Of a DNA stretch of 64,000 nucleotides, positions 15,737-24,433 are shown in pieces. The number at the start of each line of letters is the position of its first letter. Positions within the stretch are counted from its first letter, which is position 1. The position numbers were made by a program, and so were the translations under genes. The stretch is from Chloroflexota bacterium (GTDB taxonomy: Bacteria > Chloroflexota > Anaerolineae > Anaerolineales > UBA11579). The DNA is taken from NCBI GenBank assembly GCA_016191875.1, contig JACPVG010000031.1:37460-101459 (forward strand). The letters run 5' to 3'. The notes below the pieces were generated by a model. The model saw only the letters and a program-made list of their open reading frames with translations, did no database searches and had not been told where the DNA came from.

Positions 15737-17221
15737 ATGAACGAAGAAATCTTCCAGTCCGAGGCCGCGCTGACATTTGACGACCTGCTCATCGTCCCCG
15801 GTTACAGCGAAGTGCTGCCCGGCGAGGTGGACACGCGCGCCCGGCTGACCGAGCGCATTGGGCTGCACATCCCGCTGCTCTCGGCGGCGATGGATACGGT
15901 GACCGAGACGCGGCTGGCGATCGCGCTGGCGCGCGAGGGCGGGCTGGGCATCATCCACCGCAACATGCCGCCGGAGCGGCAGGCGGCCGAGGTGGACAAG
16001 GTGAAACGTTCGCAGTCCGGGATGATCGTGGCGCCCATCACGCTGACGCCGCAGGCCACGCTCCAGGAGGCCGAAAATATCATGGCCACCTACCACATCA
16101 GCGGCGTGCCGATCACCGAGAACGGCGGGCGGCTGGTGGGAATCCTGACCAACCGCGACATCCGCTTCGTGGAGCCGGGGCAGTACGGGCGGCCGATAAG
16201 CGAGTTCATGACGGTCCAGGCTGAGCTGGTGACGGCGCCGGTGGACATCAGCCGTGAAGACGCCAAAGCGCTCCTGCAGCAGCACCGCATCGAGAAATTG
16301 CCGCTGGTGGACAAGAAGGGCTACATTCAAGGTCTTATTACAGTCAAGGACATCCAGAAGGCGCGGGATTACCCGACCTCAGCGGTGGATGGGCAGGGTC
16401 GCCTGCTGGCGGGCGCGGCGGTGGGCGTCGGACCGGATGTGGAGGAGCGCGTCGACTTGATGGCGAAAGCCGGGCTGGATGTGGTGGTGGTGGACACCGC
16501 CCACGGCCACTCGGCGGACGTGCTGCGCACGGTGAAGATGCTGAAGGCGAGCTGGCCCGACCTGGCGGTGGTGGCTGGCAATGTGGTGACGCGCGAAGGG
16601 ACGGAGGCGCTCATCCAGGCCGGGGCGGACGTGGTGAAGGTGGGCGTGGGGGCGGGCTCGATCTGCACGACGCGGGTGGTGGCCGGGGCGGGCATGCCGC
16701 AGATGACGGCCATCTGGGAGTGTTCGCGGGCGGCGCGGCCGCACGGCGTGCCGGTCATCGCCGATGGCGGGATCAAGTTCAGCGGCGACATTCCCAAGGC
16801 CATCGTGGCGGGGGCGGAGGCCGTGATGGTGGGCGGCCTGCTGGCCGGGCTGGAGGAAAGCCCGGGCGAGACGGTCATCTACGAAGGACGCCAGTTCAAG
16901 GAGTATCGCGGCATGGGCAGCCTGGGGGCCATGCAGGGCTTTGGCCGCGACCGCTACGCCAGCGGCAAGAACGGCGGCAAACTGGTGCCCGAGGGCATCG
17001 AGGGGCGTGTGCCGTACAAGGGACGGCTGGGCGATTACGTGTACCAGTTGATCGGCGGGCTGCGGTCAAGCATGGGCTACGCCGGGGCGAGGAGCCTGGC
17101 CGACCTGCGCGAGCGCACGCGGCTGGTGCGCATCACCAACGCGGGGCTGGTGGAGAGCCATCCGCACGATGTGCAGATCACCCGCGAAGCGCCGAACTAC
17201 CAGCTGACGCCGCGCGGATAG
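15737..17221 (+). CDS. guaB: Inosine-5'-monophosphate dehydrogenase
   Basis: A 494-residue enzyme oxidising IMP to XMP with NAD, the committed step to GMP. The catalytic barrel begins [12 protein letters not shown]. Two CBS domains are inserted at about 95-205 ([42 protein letters not shown]). The active-site loop is [11 protein letters not shown] with the catalytic Cys, and the flap region carries GMGSLGAM and the RYAS block. I chose the ATG at 15737 because AAAGGAG lies 8 nt upstream; an in-frame ATG eight codons earlier has no site. It is likely cotranscribed with purB. Confidence 0.96.
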   Translation: MNEEIFQSEAALTFDDLLIVPGYSEVLPGEVDTRARLTERIGLHIPLLSAAMDTVTETRLAIALAREGGLGIIHRNMPPERQAAEVDKVKRSQSGMIVAPITLTPQATLQEAENIMATYHISGVPITENGGRLVGILTNRDIRFVEPGQYGRPISEFMTVQAELVTAPVDISREDAKALLQQHRIEKLPLVDKKGYIQGLITVKDIQKARDYPTSAVDGQGRLLAGAAVGVGPDVEERVDLMAKAGLDVVVVDTAHGHSADVLRTVKMLKASWPDLAVVAGNVVTREGTEALIQAGADVVKVGVGAGSICTTRVVAGAGMPQMTAIWECSRAARPHGVPVIADGGIKFSGDIPKAIVAGAEAVMVGGLLAGLEESPGETVIYEGRQFKEYRGMGSLGAMQGFGRDRYASGKNGGKLVPEGIEGRVPYKGRLGDYVYQLIGGLRSSMGYAGARSLADLRERTRLVRITNAGLVESHPHDVQITREAPNYQLTPRG

Positions 17222-17345
17222 CAGATAGCAGAGAGCAGATAGCAGAGGGCAGGGGGCAGACGGCAGGGGAGTAGGTAGTAGACAGTAGGCAGTAGCAGCA
17301 GGTAGTAGGCGGTGGACAGTAGGTGGTGGCGTTGAAAAGCCCAGT
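17222..17345. repeat. Degenerate short-period repeat tract
   Basis: Between the convergent guaB and dehydrogenase genes is a tract of imperfect 7-12-nt units: first AGCAGATAGCAGA/GGCAGGGGGCAGA-like, then GTAGGTAGTAGACAGTAGGCAGTAG-like. It has no open frame, no spacer regularity and no terminator stem, so it is not a CRISPR array. Confidence 0.7.
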
Positions 17346-17362
17346 TGCCACTTGCATCTTGT

Positions 17363-18256
17363 TCAGTCACCTAGCTGGATGCCGGACAGCTGCTCGAGGG
17401 CTTTGACGAGGGCGTGGTTGCCTTCGCTGCCAAGGCCCTGGCGTTGGAGGGCGCGGTAAAGGTGGAACACCATGCCGGTCGCCAAGAGAGGGAGGCCGAG
17501 TTCGTCGGCAGCCTCCAGGACGAGGCGCAGGTCTTTCTGCTGGAGGTCGATGGTGAAGCCGGGGCGCCAGTCGCGGCGAATCATCTGCGGGCCGCGGTTG
17601 GCGAGCATCCACGAGCCGGCCGCGCCGCCGGAGACCGCCGCCAGGGTCTGTTCGAGATCGAGGCCGCCGGCCTGGGCGAAGAGCAGGCCCTCGCAGACGG
17701 CCAGTTCGTTCACCACCACCAAAATCTGATTGACGAGTTTGACCATCTGGCCGGAGCCGACCGGGCCGACATGGGTGATGGTCTTGCCATACGTCTCCAG
17801 CACGGGCCGGACGCGCTCCAGGTGGGCGGGGTCGCCGCCGACCATGATGCTGAGCGTGCCTCTGGCCGCGCCCTCGCTACCGCCGCTGACGGGCGCGTCG
17901 AGGAAGTGCGCGCCTTTCTCTGCCAGGCGGGCGGCGATTTCGCGGGTGGCGCGCGGGCTGATGGTGCTGTGGTCTATCACCAGCGCGCCGGGCTGGATGC
18001 CTTCCAGCACGCCGCCGGGGCCGAGGATGACCTGTTCGACGTCGGGCGTGTCGCTGACGCAGAGGAGGATGATGCCGCATTCAGCGGCGAGGGCAGCCGG
18101 GGAGGCCGCGGCGGTCGCGCCCTGGGCGGCGAACTCCTCCGTCCGGCTGGCGGTGCGGTTCCAGACCCAGATGCCCGGCGTGAGTTTCTGCATCAGGTTG
18201 GCGGCCATGCCGCGCCCCATAATGCCGAGTCCGATGAAGCCGATTTGTTCGGGCAT
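17363..18256 (-). CDS. HIBADH-family NAD(P)-dependent dehydrogenase
   Basis: A 297-residue beta-hydroxyacid dehydrogenase (3-hydroxyisobutyrate / tartronate semialdehyde reductase family). The N-terminal Rossmann motif GFIGLGIMGRGMAANL binds NAD(P). VIDHSTISP and DAPVSGGSEGAARGTL are the substrate-binding segments, and GQMVKLVNQ holds the catalytic Lys. The C-terminal helical domain (about 165-297) is complete. An AAGGAAG site precedes the ATG at 18256. Substrate cannot be assigned from sequence alone; the family also contains glyoxylate/succinic semialdehyde reductases. Confidence 0.88.
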   Translation of the reverse strand: MPEQIGFIGLGIMGRGMAANLMQKLTPGIWVWNRTASRTEEFAAQGATAAASPAALAAECGIILLCVSDTPDVEQVILGPGGVLEGIQPGALVIDHSTISPRATREIAARLAEKGAHFLDAPVSGGSEGAARGTLSIMVGGDPAHLERVRPVLETYGKTITHVGPVGSGQMVKLVNQILVVVNELAVCEGLLFAQAGGLDLEQTLAAVSGGAAGSWMLANRGPQMIRRDWRPGFTIDLQQKDLRLVLEAADELGLPLLATGMVFHLYRALQRQGLGSEGNHALVKALEQLSGIQLGD

Positions 18257-18319
18257 GTTTCACTTCCTTTCCAGCGGAGAGGTGTAACCATAGATCGGCG
18301 CGGATGGCAAAACATTTAA

Positions 18320-18343
18320 TTGGTAAGTGGTAACTGGTAATTG
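18320..18343. repeat. Dispersed 24-nt repeat copy 1
   Basis: A TTGGTAAGTGGTAACTGGTA-type sequence ending in ATTG. A closely similar copy lies at 38055-38078. Both sit in non-coding DNA immediately upstream of leftward genes. Confidence 0.6.
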
Positions 18344-18422
18344 CCCATTCCACTGTCCGCTGGCTACTATCTGCTGAATTTTACTTGAGGGCGGGGGTAA
18401 GCGGTTGGTAAGAATTGGCGTG

Positions 18423-18434
18423 TATACTCGCGGC
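18423..18434 (+). promoter_or_regulatory. Leaderless-type -10 element of OmpR-type regulator gene
   Basis: TATACT at 18423-18428 is followed by 6 nt and then the ATG at 18435. No ribosome site is possible in this space. Confidence 0.65.
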
Positions 18435-19130
18435 ATGGTCAAGGGCGAGCAGGCCGACATCCTGGTGGTTGACGATGAGGTCACCATCCGCGAGGTGGTG
18501 CGCCGCTACCTGGAACGCGACGGCTTCCGGGTGCGCGAGGCGGAGGACGGCTACGAAGCGTTGGAGCGCATCACCGAGCGCGCCCCCGACCTGATGGTGC
18601 TGGATTTGATGCTGCCGGGCGTGGACGGGCTGACGCTCACGCGGCAGGTGCGGGCCAGCCAGAACTTCCCGATCATCATGCTGACCGCCAAAGGCGAAAC
18701 GCGCGACCGCATCCTGGGGCTGGAGCTCGGCGCGGACGATTACGTCGTCAAACCGTTCCACCCGGCCGAACTGGTGTCGCGGGTGCGGGCAGTACTGCGG
18801 CGCGTCCACGAACCGGCCGCAGCCGCTGAGGCTGTCGTCGTGCTCGGCGCGCTACGCATCGACCCTGCGCGGCGCACGGCGGCGGTGGATGGCGCCGAGT
18901 GCGCCCTGACGGCGCGCGAGTTCGACCTGCTGTATTTCTTCGCCCGCCATCCGGGGCGGGTGTTCACCCGCGCCCATCTACTGGAGGGCGTGTGGGGGCC
19001 GGAGTATTCCGGCGACGCCTCCACGGTCACAGTGCACATCCGCCGCCTGCGCGAGAAGATCGAGGCCGACCCGGCCGAGCCGCGCTTCCTGCACACGGTG
19101 TGGGGCGTCGGTTATCGGCTGGATGCCTAA
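18435..19130 (+). CDS. OmpR/PhoB-family response regulator
   Basis: A 231-residue two-domain regulator. The REC domain (about 8-120) has ILVVDDE, the phosphoacceptor in LMVLDLMLPG, Thr in IMLTAKG and Lys in DYVVKPFHP. The winged-helix DNA-binding domain (about 135-230) shows LTAREFDLLYFFARHPGRVFTR, ASTVTVHIRRLREKIE and VWGVGYRLD, as in PhoB/OmpR. The ATG at 18435 is positioned 6 nt after a -10 and fits a leaderless message. The cognate kinase gene overlaps its 3' end by 8 nt. Confidence 0.94.
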   Translation: MVKGEQADILVVDDEVTIREVVRRYLERDGFRVREAEDGYEALERITERAPDLMVLDLMLPGVDGLTLTRQVRASQNFPIIMLTAKGETRDRILGLELGADDYVVKPFHPAELVSRVRAVLRRVHEPAAAAEAVVVLGALRIDPARRTAAVDGAECALTAREFDLLYFFARHPGRVFTRAHLLEGVWGPEYSGDASTVTVHIRRLREKIEADPAEPRFLHTVWGVGYRLDA

Positions 19131-20361
19131 CCCGATGCGCCCGATGCACATCTTTGCCCTGACGGTATTTCTGGCCCTGGCGCTCACGCTGGGGTTGGTG
19201 TTCATCTACATGCGGCCGCCGCTGGGCGACCTGGTCTACCTGCTGGCGCTGCTCTCGGTGACCGGGCTGGCCTCGGCCGGGCTGGGGTACGCCCTGCACC
19301 GGCTGGGAGTGTGGCGGCGGCTGCCGAGCCTGAACTGGAGCATCACGCTGGGGTATCTGTTCGCGGCCGGGCTGACGCTGCTGAATGTATGGCTGACGGC
19401 GCGGCTGATGTTCATCAGCGAACACGACCTGCTGCTGGGGACGCTGCTGATGGTGTTCGCGGCCATCATCTCTGTCGGGTTCGGCTACTTCCTCTCGGTA
19501 TCCGTGACCGGGACGCTGCGCACGCTGGCGCAGGGAGCGCGGCGGGTGAGCGAGGGCGACTTCGCCGCCCGGGTGGGGCTGGCCGGGCGCGACGAGGTGG
19601 CCGAACTGGGGGCGGCGTTCGACCAGATGGCCGAACGCTTGCAGGAGGCACACGAACGGGCGCAGGCGCTGGAAACGGCGCGGCGCGACCTGGTGGCGTG
19701 GGCCTCACACGACCTGCGCACGCCGCTGGCGTCGCTGCGGGCGATGGTGGACGCGCTGAACGACGGGGTGGTGAGCGACGAGGAAACCGTGCGGCGTTAC
19801 CTGCGGCAGAGCCAGAACGAGATCGGCCGGATGAGCGCGCTGATCGACGACCTGTTCGAACTGGCGCAACTGGATGCCGGGCGGCCGGACCTGCCGCTGG
19901 AGCCGGCTTCGCTGCGCGACCTGATCTCGGACACGATGGAATCCTTCCACTTGCTGGCGGATGAGAAGGGCGTGCTGTTGGAAGCGGAAGTGGGCCCGGG
20001 GCTGGACTCGGTGCCGATGGCGGCCGAACAGATCGGGCGGGTGCTGGCGAACCTGCTGGACAACGCCGTGCGCCACACGCCGGCGGGCGGCCGGGTGCGC
20101 TTGAGCGCGCAGGGCGTGGACGGCCGGGCGGAGGTGACAGTGCAGGACAACGGCGAAGGTATCCCGCCGGAAGACCTGGCGCGGGTGTTCGAGCGATTCT
20201 ACCGCGGGGAGGCGAGCCGCAGCCGCAAGGGTTACCCGCGCGGCGGCAGCGGGCTGGGGCTGGCCATCGCCAGGGGGATGGTGGAGGCGCACGGCGGCGG
20301 AATCGCTGTGGAGAGCCGGGCGGGGGAGGGAGCGGAGTTCAGGTTCTGGCTGCCGTTATGA
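19123..20361 (+). CDS. HAMP-containing sensor histidine kinase
   Basis: A 412-residue inner-membrane kinase and partner of the preceding OmpR-type regulator, with which it overlaps by 8 nt. Four hydrophobic helices occupy about residues 8-130 with no large outside loop, so it probably senses within or near the membrane. HAMP is about 130-185, HisKA has ASHDLRTPL with His about 196, and HATPase_c (about 300-412) contains LLDNAVRHTP, DNGEGIPPEDL and GLGLAIARGMVEAHGG. A start at ATG 19135 is also possible, changing only four residues. Confidence 0.92.
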   Translation: MPNPMRPMHIFALTVFLALALTLGLVFIYMRPPLGDLVYLLALLSVTGLASAGLGYALHRLGVWRRLPSLNWSITLGYLFAAGLTLLNVWLTARLMFISEHDLLLGTLLMVFAAIISVGFGYFLSVSVTGTLRTLAQGARRVSEGDFAARVGLAGRDEVAELGAAFDQMAERLQEAHERAQALETARRDLVAWASHDLRTPLASLRAMVDALNDGVVSDEETVRRYLRQSQNEIGRMSALIDDLFELAQLDAGRPDLPLEPASLRDLISDTMESFHLLADEKGVLLEAEVGPGLDSVPMAAEQIGRVLANLLDNAVRHTPAGGRVRLSAQGVDGRAEVTVQDNGEGIPPEDLARVFERFYRGEASRSRKGYPRGGSGLGLAIARGMVEAHGGGIAVESRAGEGAEFRFWLPL

Positions 20362-20368
20362 AGAGAAG

Positions 20369-20452
20369 GTCAACGGGGCGACGAGGTATGGGTCAATGGG
20401 GAAGTGCGGCGACGAAGTAAGTGTCAACGAGGCGACGAGGTATGGGTCAATG
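20369..20452. repeat. Tandem 30-nt repeat, two copies, period 54
   Basis: Two nearly identical 30-nt units (20369-20398 and 20423-20452) start GTCAACG(G/A)GGCGACGAGG. They are separated by 24 nt that itself resembles a broken copy. They lie between the kinase and the thioredoxin-like remnant. A related GTCAACGAG...CAACGAGG string occurs at about 34084-34110. Confidence 0.7.
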
Positions 20453-20515
20453 AGGAGTTGCCTTCCCCGTGCCACGTTGACACGGCAACTCAGCGACCTT
20501 TCTTGAGGTGAGACT

Positions 20516-20866
20516 ATGCAAGCAGAACTACAAGATCTGGGCGTCGCGCCCGAATTGACAAATGTGGTCTGGTTGAATGCCGAGAGACCGCTGCGGCTGG
20601 CGGACCTGCGCGGCAAGGTGGTATTGCTGGAGATGTGGACGTTCGGGTGCATCAACTGCCAGAATGTGCTGCCGGCGTTGAAGCGCTGGCACGCCGAGTA
20701 TGCCGGGCAGGGGTTGGTGGTCATCGGCAACCACTATCCGGAATTCGGGTACGAGGCCGACCTGGACAACTTAAAACAGGCGGTGGCGCGGTTCGGCATC
20801 GAGTATCCGGTGGCGATTGACAACGACTGGGCGACGTGGGACGCCTACCGGACGCGCTACTGGCGG
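20516..20866 (+). pseudogene. Truncated thioredoxin-like (TlpA/NHLRC2-type) gene
   Basis: The first 116 residues are a good thioredoxin fold with VVLLEMWTFGCINCQN (active-site CxxC), VVIGNHYPEFGYEADL and YPVAIDNDWATWDAYRTRYW. In this family the last segment is followed by a conserved strand of the type PTLYLID. Here the frame instead turns into Arg/Cys-rich sequence after Trp116 (codon 20861-20863) and continues without homology to a stop at 21203-21205. The C-terminal half of the fold is therefore lost. A GAGGTGAG ribosome site precedes the ATG. It meets the Cys-rich gene head-on at the break. Confidence 0.7.
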
Positions 20867-21149
20867 AGCCGCTGCAGAGAAAAAGACCGGAACAGGTATT
20901 GCCACAGCAATTTGACGAGGTACAGACACTGCATGAACGAGTCACAACGCAGCACCTTTTCCCGGCTCCACAATCAAGCTGCCCTGCGCTCGTTTGTCCC
21001 GAGCTGCACGTTGTTTTGCACTGCCCATCTTCAGCATCACACAGCGGCCCGGCAACGGCCGGTGAACCTATGCGGGAAGGGAAGAGCAAAAACCCGGCGA
21101 GAGCCAGAGCCAATCCCACCCACATACCAAAGAGCCAGATACGCCTCAT
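20864..21149 (-). CDS. Small Cys-rich secreted protein (3' end possibly truncated)
   Basis: The ATG at 21149 begins a basic N-terminus and one hydrophobic segment (WLFGMWVGLALALAGFLLF). About 65 residues with some 14 Cys follow (for example CKTTCSSGQ, CGAGKRCCVV, CSVCTSSNCCGNTC). The start is backed by a TACAGT hexamer 6 nt upstream. The frame continues to a stop at 20721, but beyond about 20864 it is antisense to the thioredoxin-like gene, so the true C-terminus is probably lost at that junction. The Cys pattern suggests a disulfide-rich or metal-binding exported protein. No family is recognised. Confidence 0.5.
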
Positions 21150-21155
21150 GCTTTC

Positions 21156-21191
21156 ACTGTAGCAAAGAAAAATGCGGGAAGCAATCCCGCA
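21156..21191 (-). terminator. Terminator of the 21227-22408 lipoprotein, adjoining a promoter
   Basis: The stem TGCGGGA/TCCCGCA (21173-21179 with 21185-21191) is followed on the minus strand by TTTTTCTTT, 36 nt past the lipoprotein stop. Directly after it lies TACAGT (21156-21161), the -10 of the Cys-rich gene. Confidence 0.85.
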
Positions 21192-21226
21192 CTCTCTTTC
21201 TGTAAACTATTTTCTCTCTTCCTACT

Positions 21227-22408
21227 TTACTCTTCTTCCACCGGCCAGGGCGACGCGTTCGTGGGCACGATTTTAAACCCGCCAATGTCAACGATAAGCT
21301 CATACCCCGTGATCGGGTCTATAAAGCGTGAAACAGTAAGCTTCCTTCCGTCCGGGAGCGTTGCATCAAAACGCTCAATAGCACCGAAAGTGATATTTGC
21401 ACCAATAAGGTTTAACAAATCCTGGCGGGTTACGGGTTTCCCACTTGCAAAAACTGTGGGCCCCAGGTTTATTTCCACGCCTTCGGGCAACGGATAAATT
21501 CTGGCACTTTCTCCAAAAGGACCCCCGATAACCGTATCTCCAGATCTAATGATGATATCATCAAAATGTCCGACCCAACCGGTAAAAACAATGTTTGGGC
21601 TGTCCTGGGGTGTAGACCTGGGCGAAACCATGCCCTGGACGGCGAAGAAAATGTCTGGGTTGTCTGGAAACGGATAATCAAAAAATTCATAAATTCCATC
21701 TGCTCTGTATGCATGCAGCCGCGGGAAACCATTAAAACCTTCAAATTTCTGTTCGTATGTCAAGAAGGCTCCGTCATCAGTGCCGTAATAAAATGGGCGA
21801 TTATTAGAAATTTCGCTCCATCTCACAAACACCGGCTGCATTTTCAGAAGTTCCCGCTCCCACGGCGTAAGGATGGTGGGGTAGTTTCCTTCGGCGTAGA
21901 TCTGGGCCGTAATCTCCGGGTGGGTTTGCACGAGCCACATCATTTCTGCCATGCTGGTCAGCTCGGGAGAAATACCCTTTAAAGCCGGAGGCTCGAGCCC
22001 TAACTGTTCAAAGTACCGATCGCGCAATGCTACGGTAAACTGGTGAAGTTCCCACCGTTGCTCCTCGGTTAAATGGAGCCAGTCTTTGGCCCACGCAGCG
22101 TACTTCTCTGGCCAGGCAGCGTTTACAAATACCGGGTTTGCATCAGGATATGCAGCAAGCCATTCTTCCACCGTCACCGGCTCGCTGACTTCTCCCGTCT
22201 CTCCCTCTCCCGGCTGCCCCACGGCAGGCGTGGATTCAAGGATCGGAGACTCGGCCACCGGGGTCGGGGGGAACGCAGAAGGATCTGCTGCCGGTGGTGT
22301 CGCCAGGGCCTCCGGGGCGCAGGCGGCAAGAAGCAGCATCGCCAGCCCGATGGGCAAAGGAGAGACGCGGCGCAGGAGGTTCGGTTGAGGGCGGTTACGG
22401 CCAGTCAT
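21227..22408 (-). CDS. Orphan lipoprotein, function unknown
   Basis: A 393-residue exported protein. Signal PIGLAMLLLAAC ends in a lipobox, and a Pro/Thr/Glu linker of about 50 residues follows. The body has no family I recognise; it contains EEWLAAYPDANPVFVNAAWPEKYAAWAKDWLHL, a tryptophan-rich helical part, and a beta-rich C-terminal half ending in EEE. The ATG at 22408 is 8 nt after the permease stop, so it could be the last gene of the ABC operon. However, from about 22240 leftward the DNA becomes clearly more AT-rich than the signal-peptide part and neighbours. It has its own terminator. Confidence 0.7.
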   Translation of the reverse strand: MTGRNRPQPNLLRRVSPLPIGLAMLLLAACAPEALATPPAADPSAFPPTPVAESPILESTPAVGQPGEGETGEVSEPVTVEEWLAAYPDANPVFVNAAWPEKYAAWAKDWLHLTEEQRWELHQFTVALRDRYFEQLGLEPPALKGISPELTSMAEMMWLVQTHPEITAQIYAEGNYPTILTPWERELLKMQPVFVRWSEISNNRPFYYGTDDGAFLTYEQKFEGFNGFPRLHAYRADGIYEFFDYPFPDNPDIFFAVQGMVSPRSTPQDSPNIVFTGWVGHFDDIIIRSGDTVIGGPFGESARIYPLPEGVEINLGPTVFASGKPVTRQDLLNLIGANITFGAIERFDATLPDGRKLTVSRFIDPITGYELIVDIGGFKIVPTNASPWPVEEE

Positions 22409-22416
22409 TGGGCGGC

Positions 22417-23391
22417 TCACTCCTGCCCGAACTCGACGCCGAGGGCGCGGGGCGGGGTGACCTGCACGAGCCTGAGGAATCCGCCGCGCAGGCGGGGGGG
22501 CAGGAGGTTGGCGACGCGGGCGACCCAGTCGCTGCTTACCAGGAGCAGCACGCCTATCATGAGCAGCCAGGGCAGGGTGTTGAAGGCCACCACCGAGACG
22601 CCCTGCACGTTCTGCTGGAACACGGTGGCCAGCGACTTGGTGGCGCCAAACACCACCGCGCCCAGCGCGCCGCGCGCCGGCGACCAGCCGCCGAAGATGA
22701 CGATGGCCAGGGCGATCCAGCCCAACCCGGCGGTGTGGCCCTCGCTCCAGCCGATCTTGATGCCGAGCGAATAGGAAGCCCCGGCGACGCCCACGAGCGC
22801 GCCGCCCAAAACGGTGTAGAGGTAGCGCAGGCGCGTGACGGATGCGCCGCGGGCGAAGGCGGCTTCCGGGCGCTCGCCGGCGCCGCGCAGGTGCAGGCCG
22901 GGCTGAGTGCGGAACAGCCACCACCAGGCCGCCGCCACCAGCAGGATGGCGAAGTAGAAGATGGCGTTCTGGTTGAAGAAAATCGGCCCCAGGACGGGCA
23001 GGTCTTTGAGGTAGGGGACCGCGAACTTGCCGACGCTGGGGCCGGGCAGGCGGGTGAAGTTCTGGCCGAGGAAGGCGCTCAGGTCGGCGCCCAGCAGGGT
23101 GAGGACGAAGCCGATGGCGACCTGGTTGTGCTTGAGGGTGATGCTGCCGAAGGCCACGATGAGGGCGAACAGCGCGCCCACCAGGGCGGCGGCCAGGAAG
23201 CCGAGGATGAGGCTGCCGGTGGTGTAGGCCACGACGAAACCGGTCATGGCGGCCATGAGCATCTTACCGTCCAGCGAGAGGTTGACCACGCCGGCGCGCT
23301 CGGTGAGCGTCTCGCCGGTGACGGCAATCATCAGCGGGGCGGCCTGCAGGGCGATGGAGGCCAGGATGCGGACGAGCAGGGTGTCATTCAT
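22417..23391 (-). CDS. ABC transporter permease, BMP/nucleoside-type (second permease)
   Basis: A 324-residue integral membrane protein of the BPD_transp_2 (RbsC-like) family, with about 8-9 helices. Typical segments are GETLTERAGVVNLSLDGKML near the N-terminus and GGALVGVAGASYSLGIKIGWSEGHTAGLGWIALAIVIFGGW near the C-terminus. In this family it pairs with a second permease, one fused ATPase and a BMP-type lipoprotein to import purine nucleosides or similar compounds. It overlaps the other permease by 8 nt. Confidence 0.92.
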   Translation of the reverse strand: MNDTLLVRILASIALQAAPLMIAVTGETLTERAGVVNLSLDGKMLMAAMTGFVVAYTTGSLILGFLAAALVGALFALIVAFGSITLKHNQVAIGFVLTLLGADLSAFLGQNFTRLPGPSVGKFAVPYLKDLPVLGPIFFNQNAIFYFAILLVAAAWWWLFRTQPGLHLRGAGERPEAAFARGASVTRLRYLYTVLGGALVGVAGASYSLGIKIGWSEGHTAGLGWIALAIVIFGGWSPARGALGAVVFGATKSLATVFQQNVQGVSVVAFNTLPWLLMIGVLLLVSSDWVARVANLLPPRLRGGFLRLVQVTPPRALGVEFGQE

Positions 23392-24433
23392 CGGGGCGGG
23401 ACTCCTTGCGCAGGCGCCGCAGGTGGTTGTAATCGCCGAATAGCAGGGTGAGCAGGACGAGCACGCCGGTGAGGATGCCGCCCAGCGAGGAGTGCAGCTG
23501 GGTGCGCAATTGCAGGGTGATGCTGCCCTGCAGGACGGCCGAGAAGAAGAAGGCCACGAAGGGCACCCAGAACATGCGGTAGGCGGAGAGCATGACGACC
23601 AGCAGGGCGAGGAAGCCGATGCCGCCGGAGATGGATTGGCGCAGGCTGTCGAACCAGGAGAGGACGCGCACCGCGCCGCCCAGGCCGGCCAGCGCGCCGC
23701 AGGCCATCATGGCGATGACGGCCTCGCGCTCGCTGGAGACGCCCAGCAGGAAGGCCGAGCGCGAGTTGCGGCCGAGCGCCTTGAGTTTGAGCCCCCAGGT
23801 GGTGTTGCCGAGCAGCACGGCCACAATGACCAAGGCAATGCTCATCAGGACCAGCGAGAGCGGACTGAAGCGGCTGTCGAACAGGCGCGGCAGGAGGGCG
23901 GCCTCCTGGAAAGGCTGGGTGCCGCGGAAACTGCCGCCTTCGGGCGGCTGCCAGGGGCCGGAGATGAGATAGTTGGTGAGGATGATGGCGAGGTTGGTGA
24001 GGGCCAGGCCGCTGAAGATCTCGTGCACCTTGCCGCGGGTCTTGAGCAGGGCGCTGAGCGCGGCCCAGAGCGCGCCGGCGGCCATGGCGGCCAGTAATTC
24101 CAACGGGATGAGCACCCAGGCGGGCTGGCCCTTGAGGTTGAGCGCCACCCACGACGCGCCGATACTGCCGAGGATGAGCTGGCCCTCCACGCCGATGTTC
24201 CACAGGCCGGCGGTGAACGTAAGCATCAGGCCGATGGCGCAGAGGGCGAGCGGAATCCAGAACGCCAGCGTGCCGAGCAGGCGATCGCGCGAGCCAAAGG
24301 CGCCCTGCCAGAGGGCCTGGAAGGCGGTCGCCGGGTCGGCCCCGAAAATCAGCAGCAGGGCGAGGATGAACGCCAATGAAGCCAGCACCGGCATGAGCGG
24401 CCAGATGCGTTTGAGCAGGGGGACGACCTTCAC
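23384..24433 (-). CDS. ABC transporter permease, BMP/nucleoside-type (first permease)
   Basis: A 349-residue BPD_transp_2 permease with about 9-10 helices, recognisable by FTAGLWNIGVEGQLILGSIGASWVAL, KVHEIFSGLALTNLAIILTNYL and a GLGGAVRVLSW segment. The ATPase stop and its ATG overlap by 4 nt (ATGA) at 24430-24433, and its own 3' end overlaps the second permease. It forms the heterodimeric membrane channel of the importer. Confidence 0.92.
   Translation of the reverse strand: MKVVPLLKRIWPLMPVLASLAFILALLLIFGADPATAFQALWQGAFGSRDRLLGTLAFWIPLALCAIGLMLTFTAGLWNIGVEGQLILGSIGASWVALNLKGQPAWVLIPLELLAAMAAGALWAALSALLKTRGKVHEIFSGLALTNLAIILTNYLISGPWQPPEGGSFRGTQPFQEAALLPRLFDSRFSPLSLVLMSIALVIVAVLLGNTTWGLKLKALGRNSRSAFLLGVSSEREAVIAMMACGALAGLGGAVRVLSWFDSLRQSISGGIGFLALLVVMLSAYRMFWVPFVAFFFSAVLQGSITLQLRTQLHSSLGGILTGVLVLLTLLFGDYNHLRRLRKESRPDE

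Noticed and set aside
17222..17345. CRISPR array
   Set aside because: Units are 7-12 nt, drift continuously and lack regular spacers; there are no cas genes nearby.
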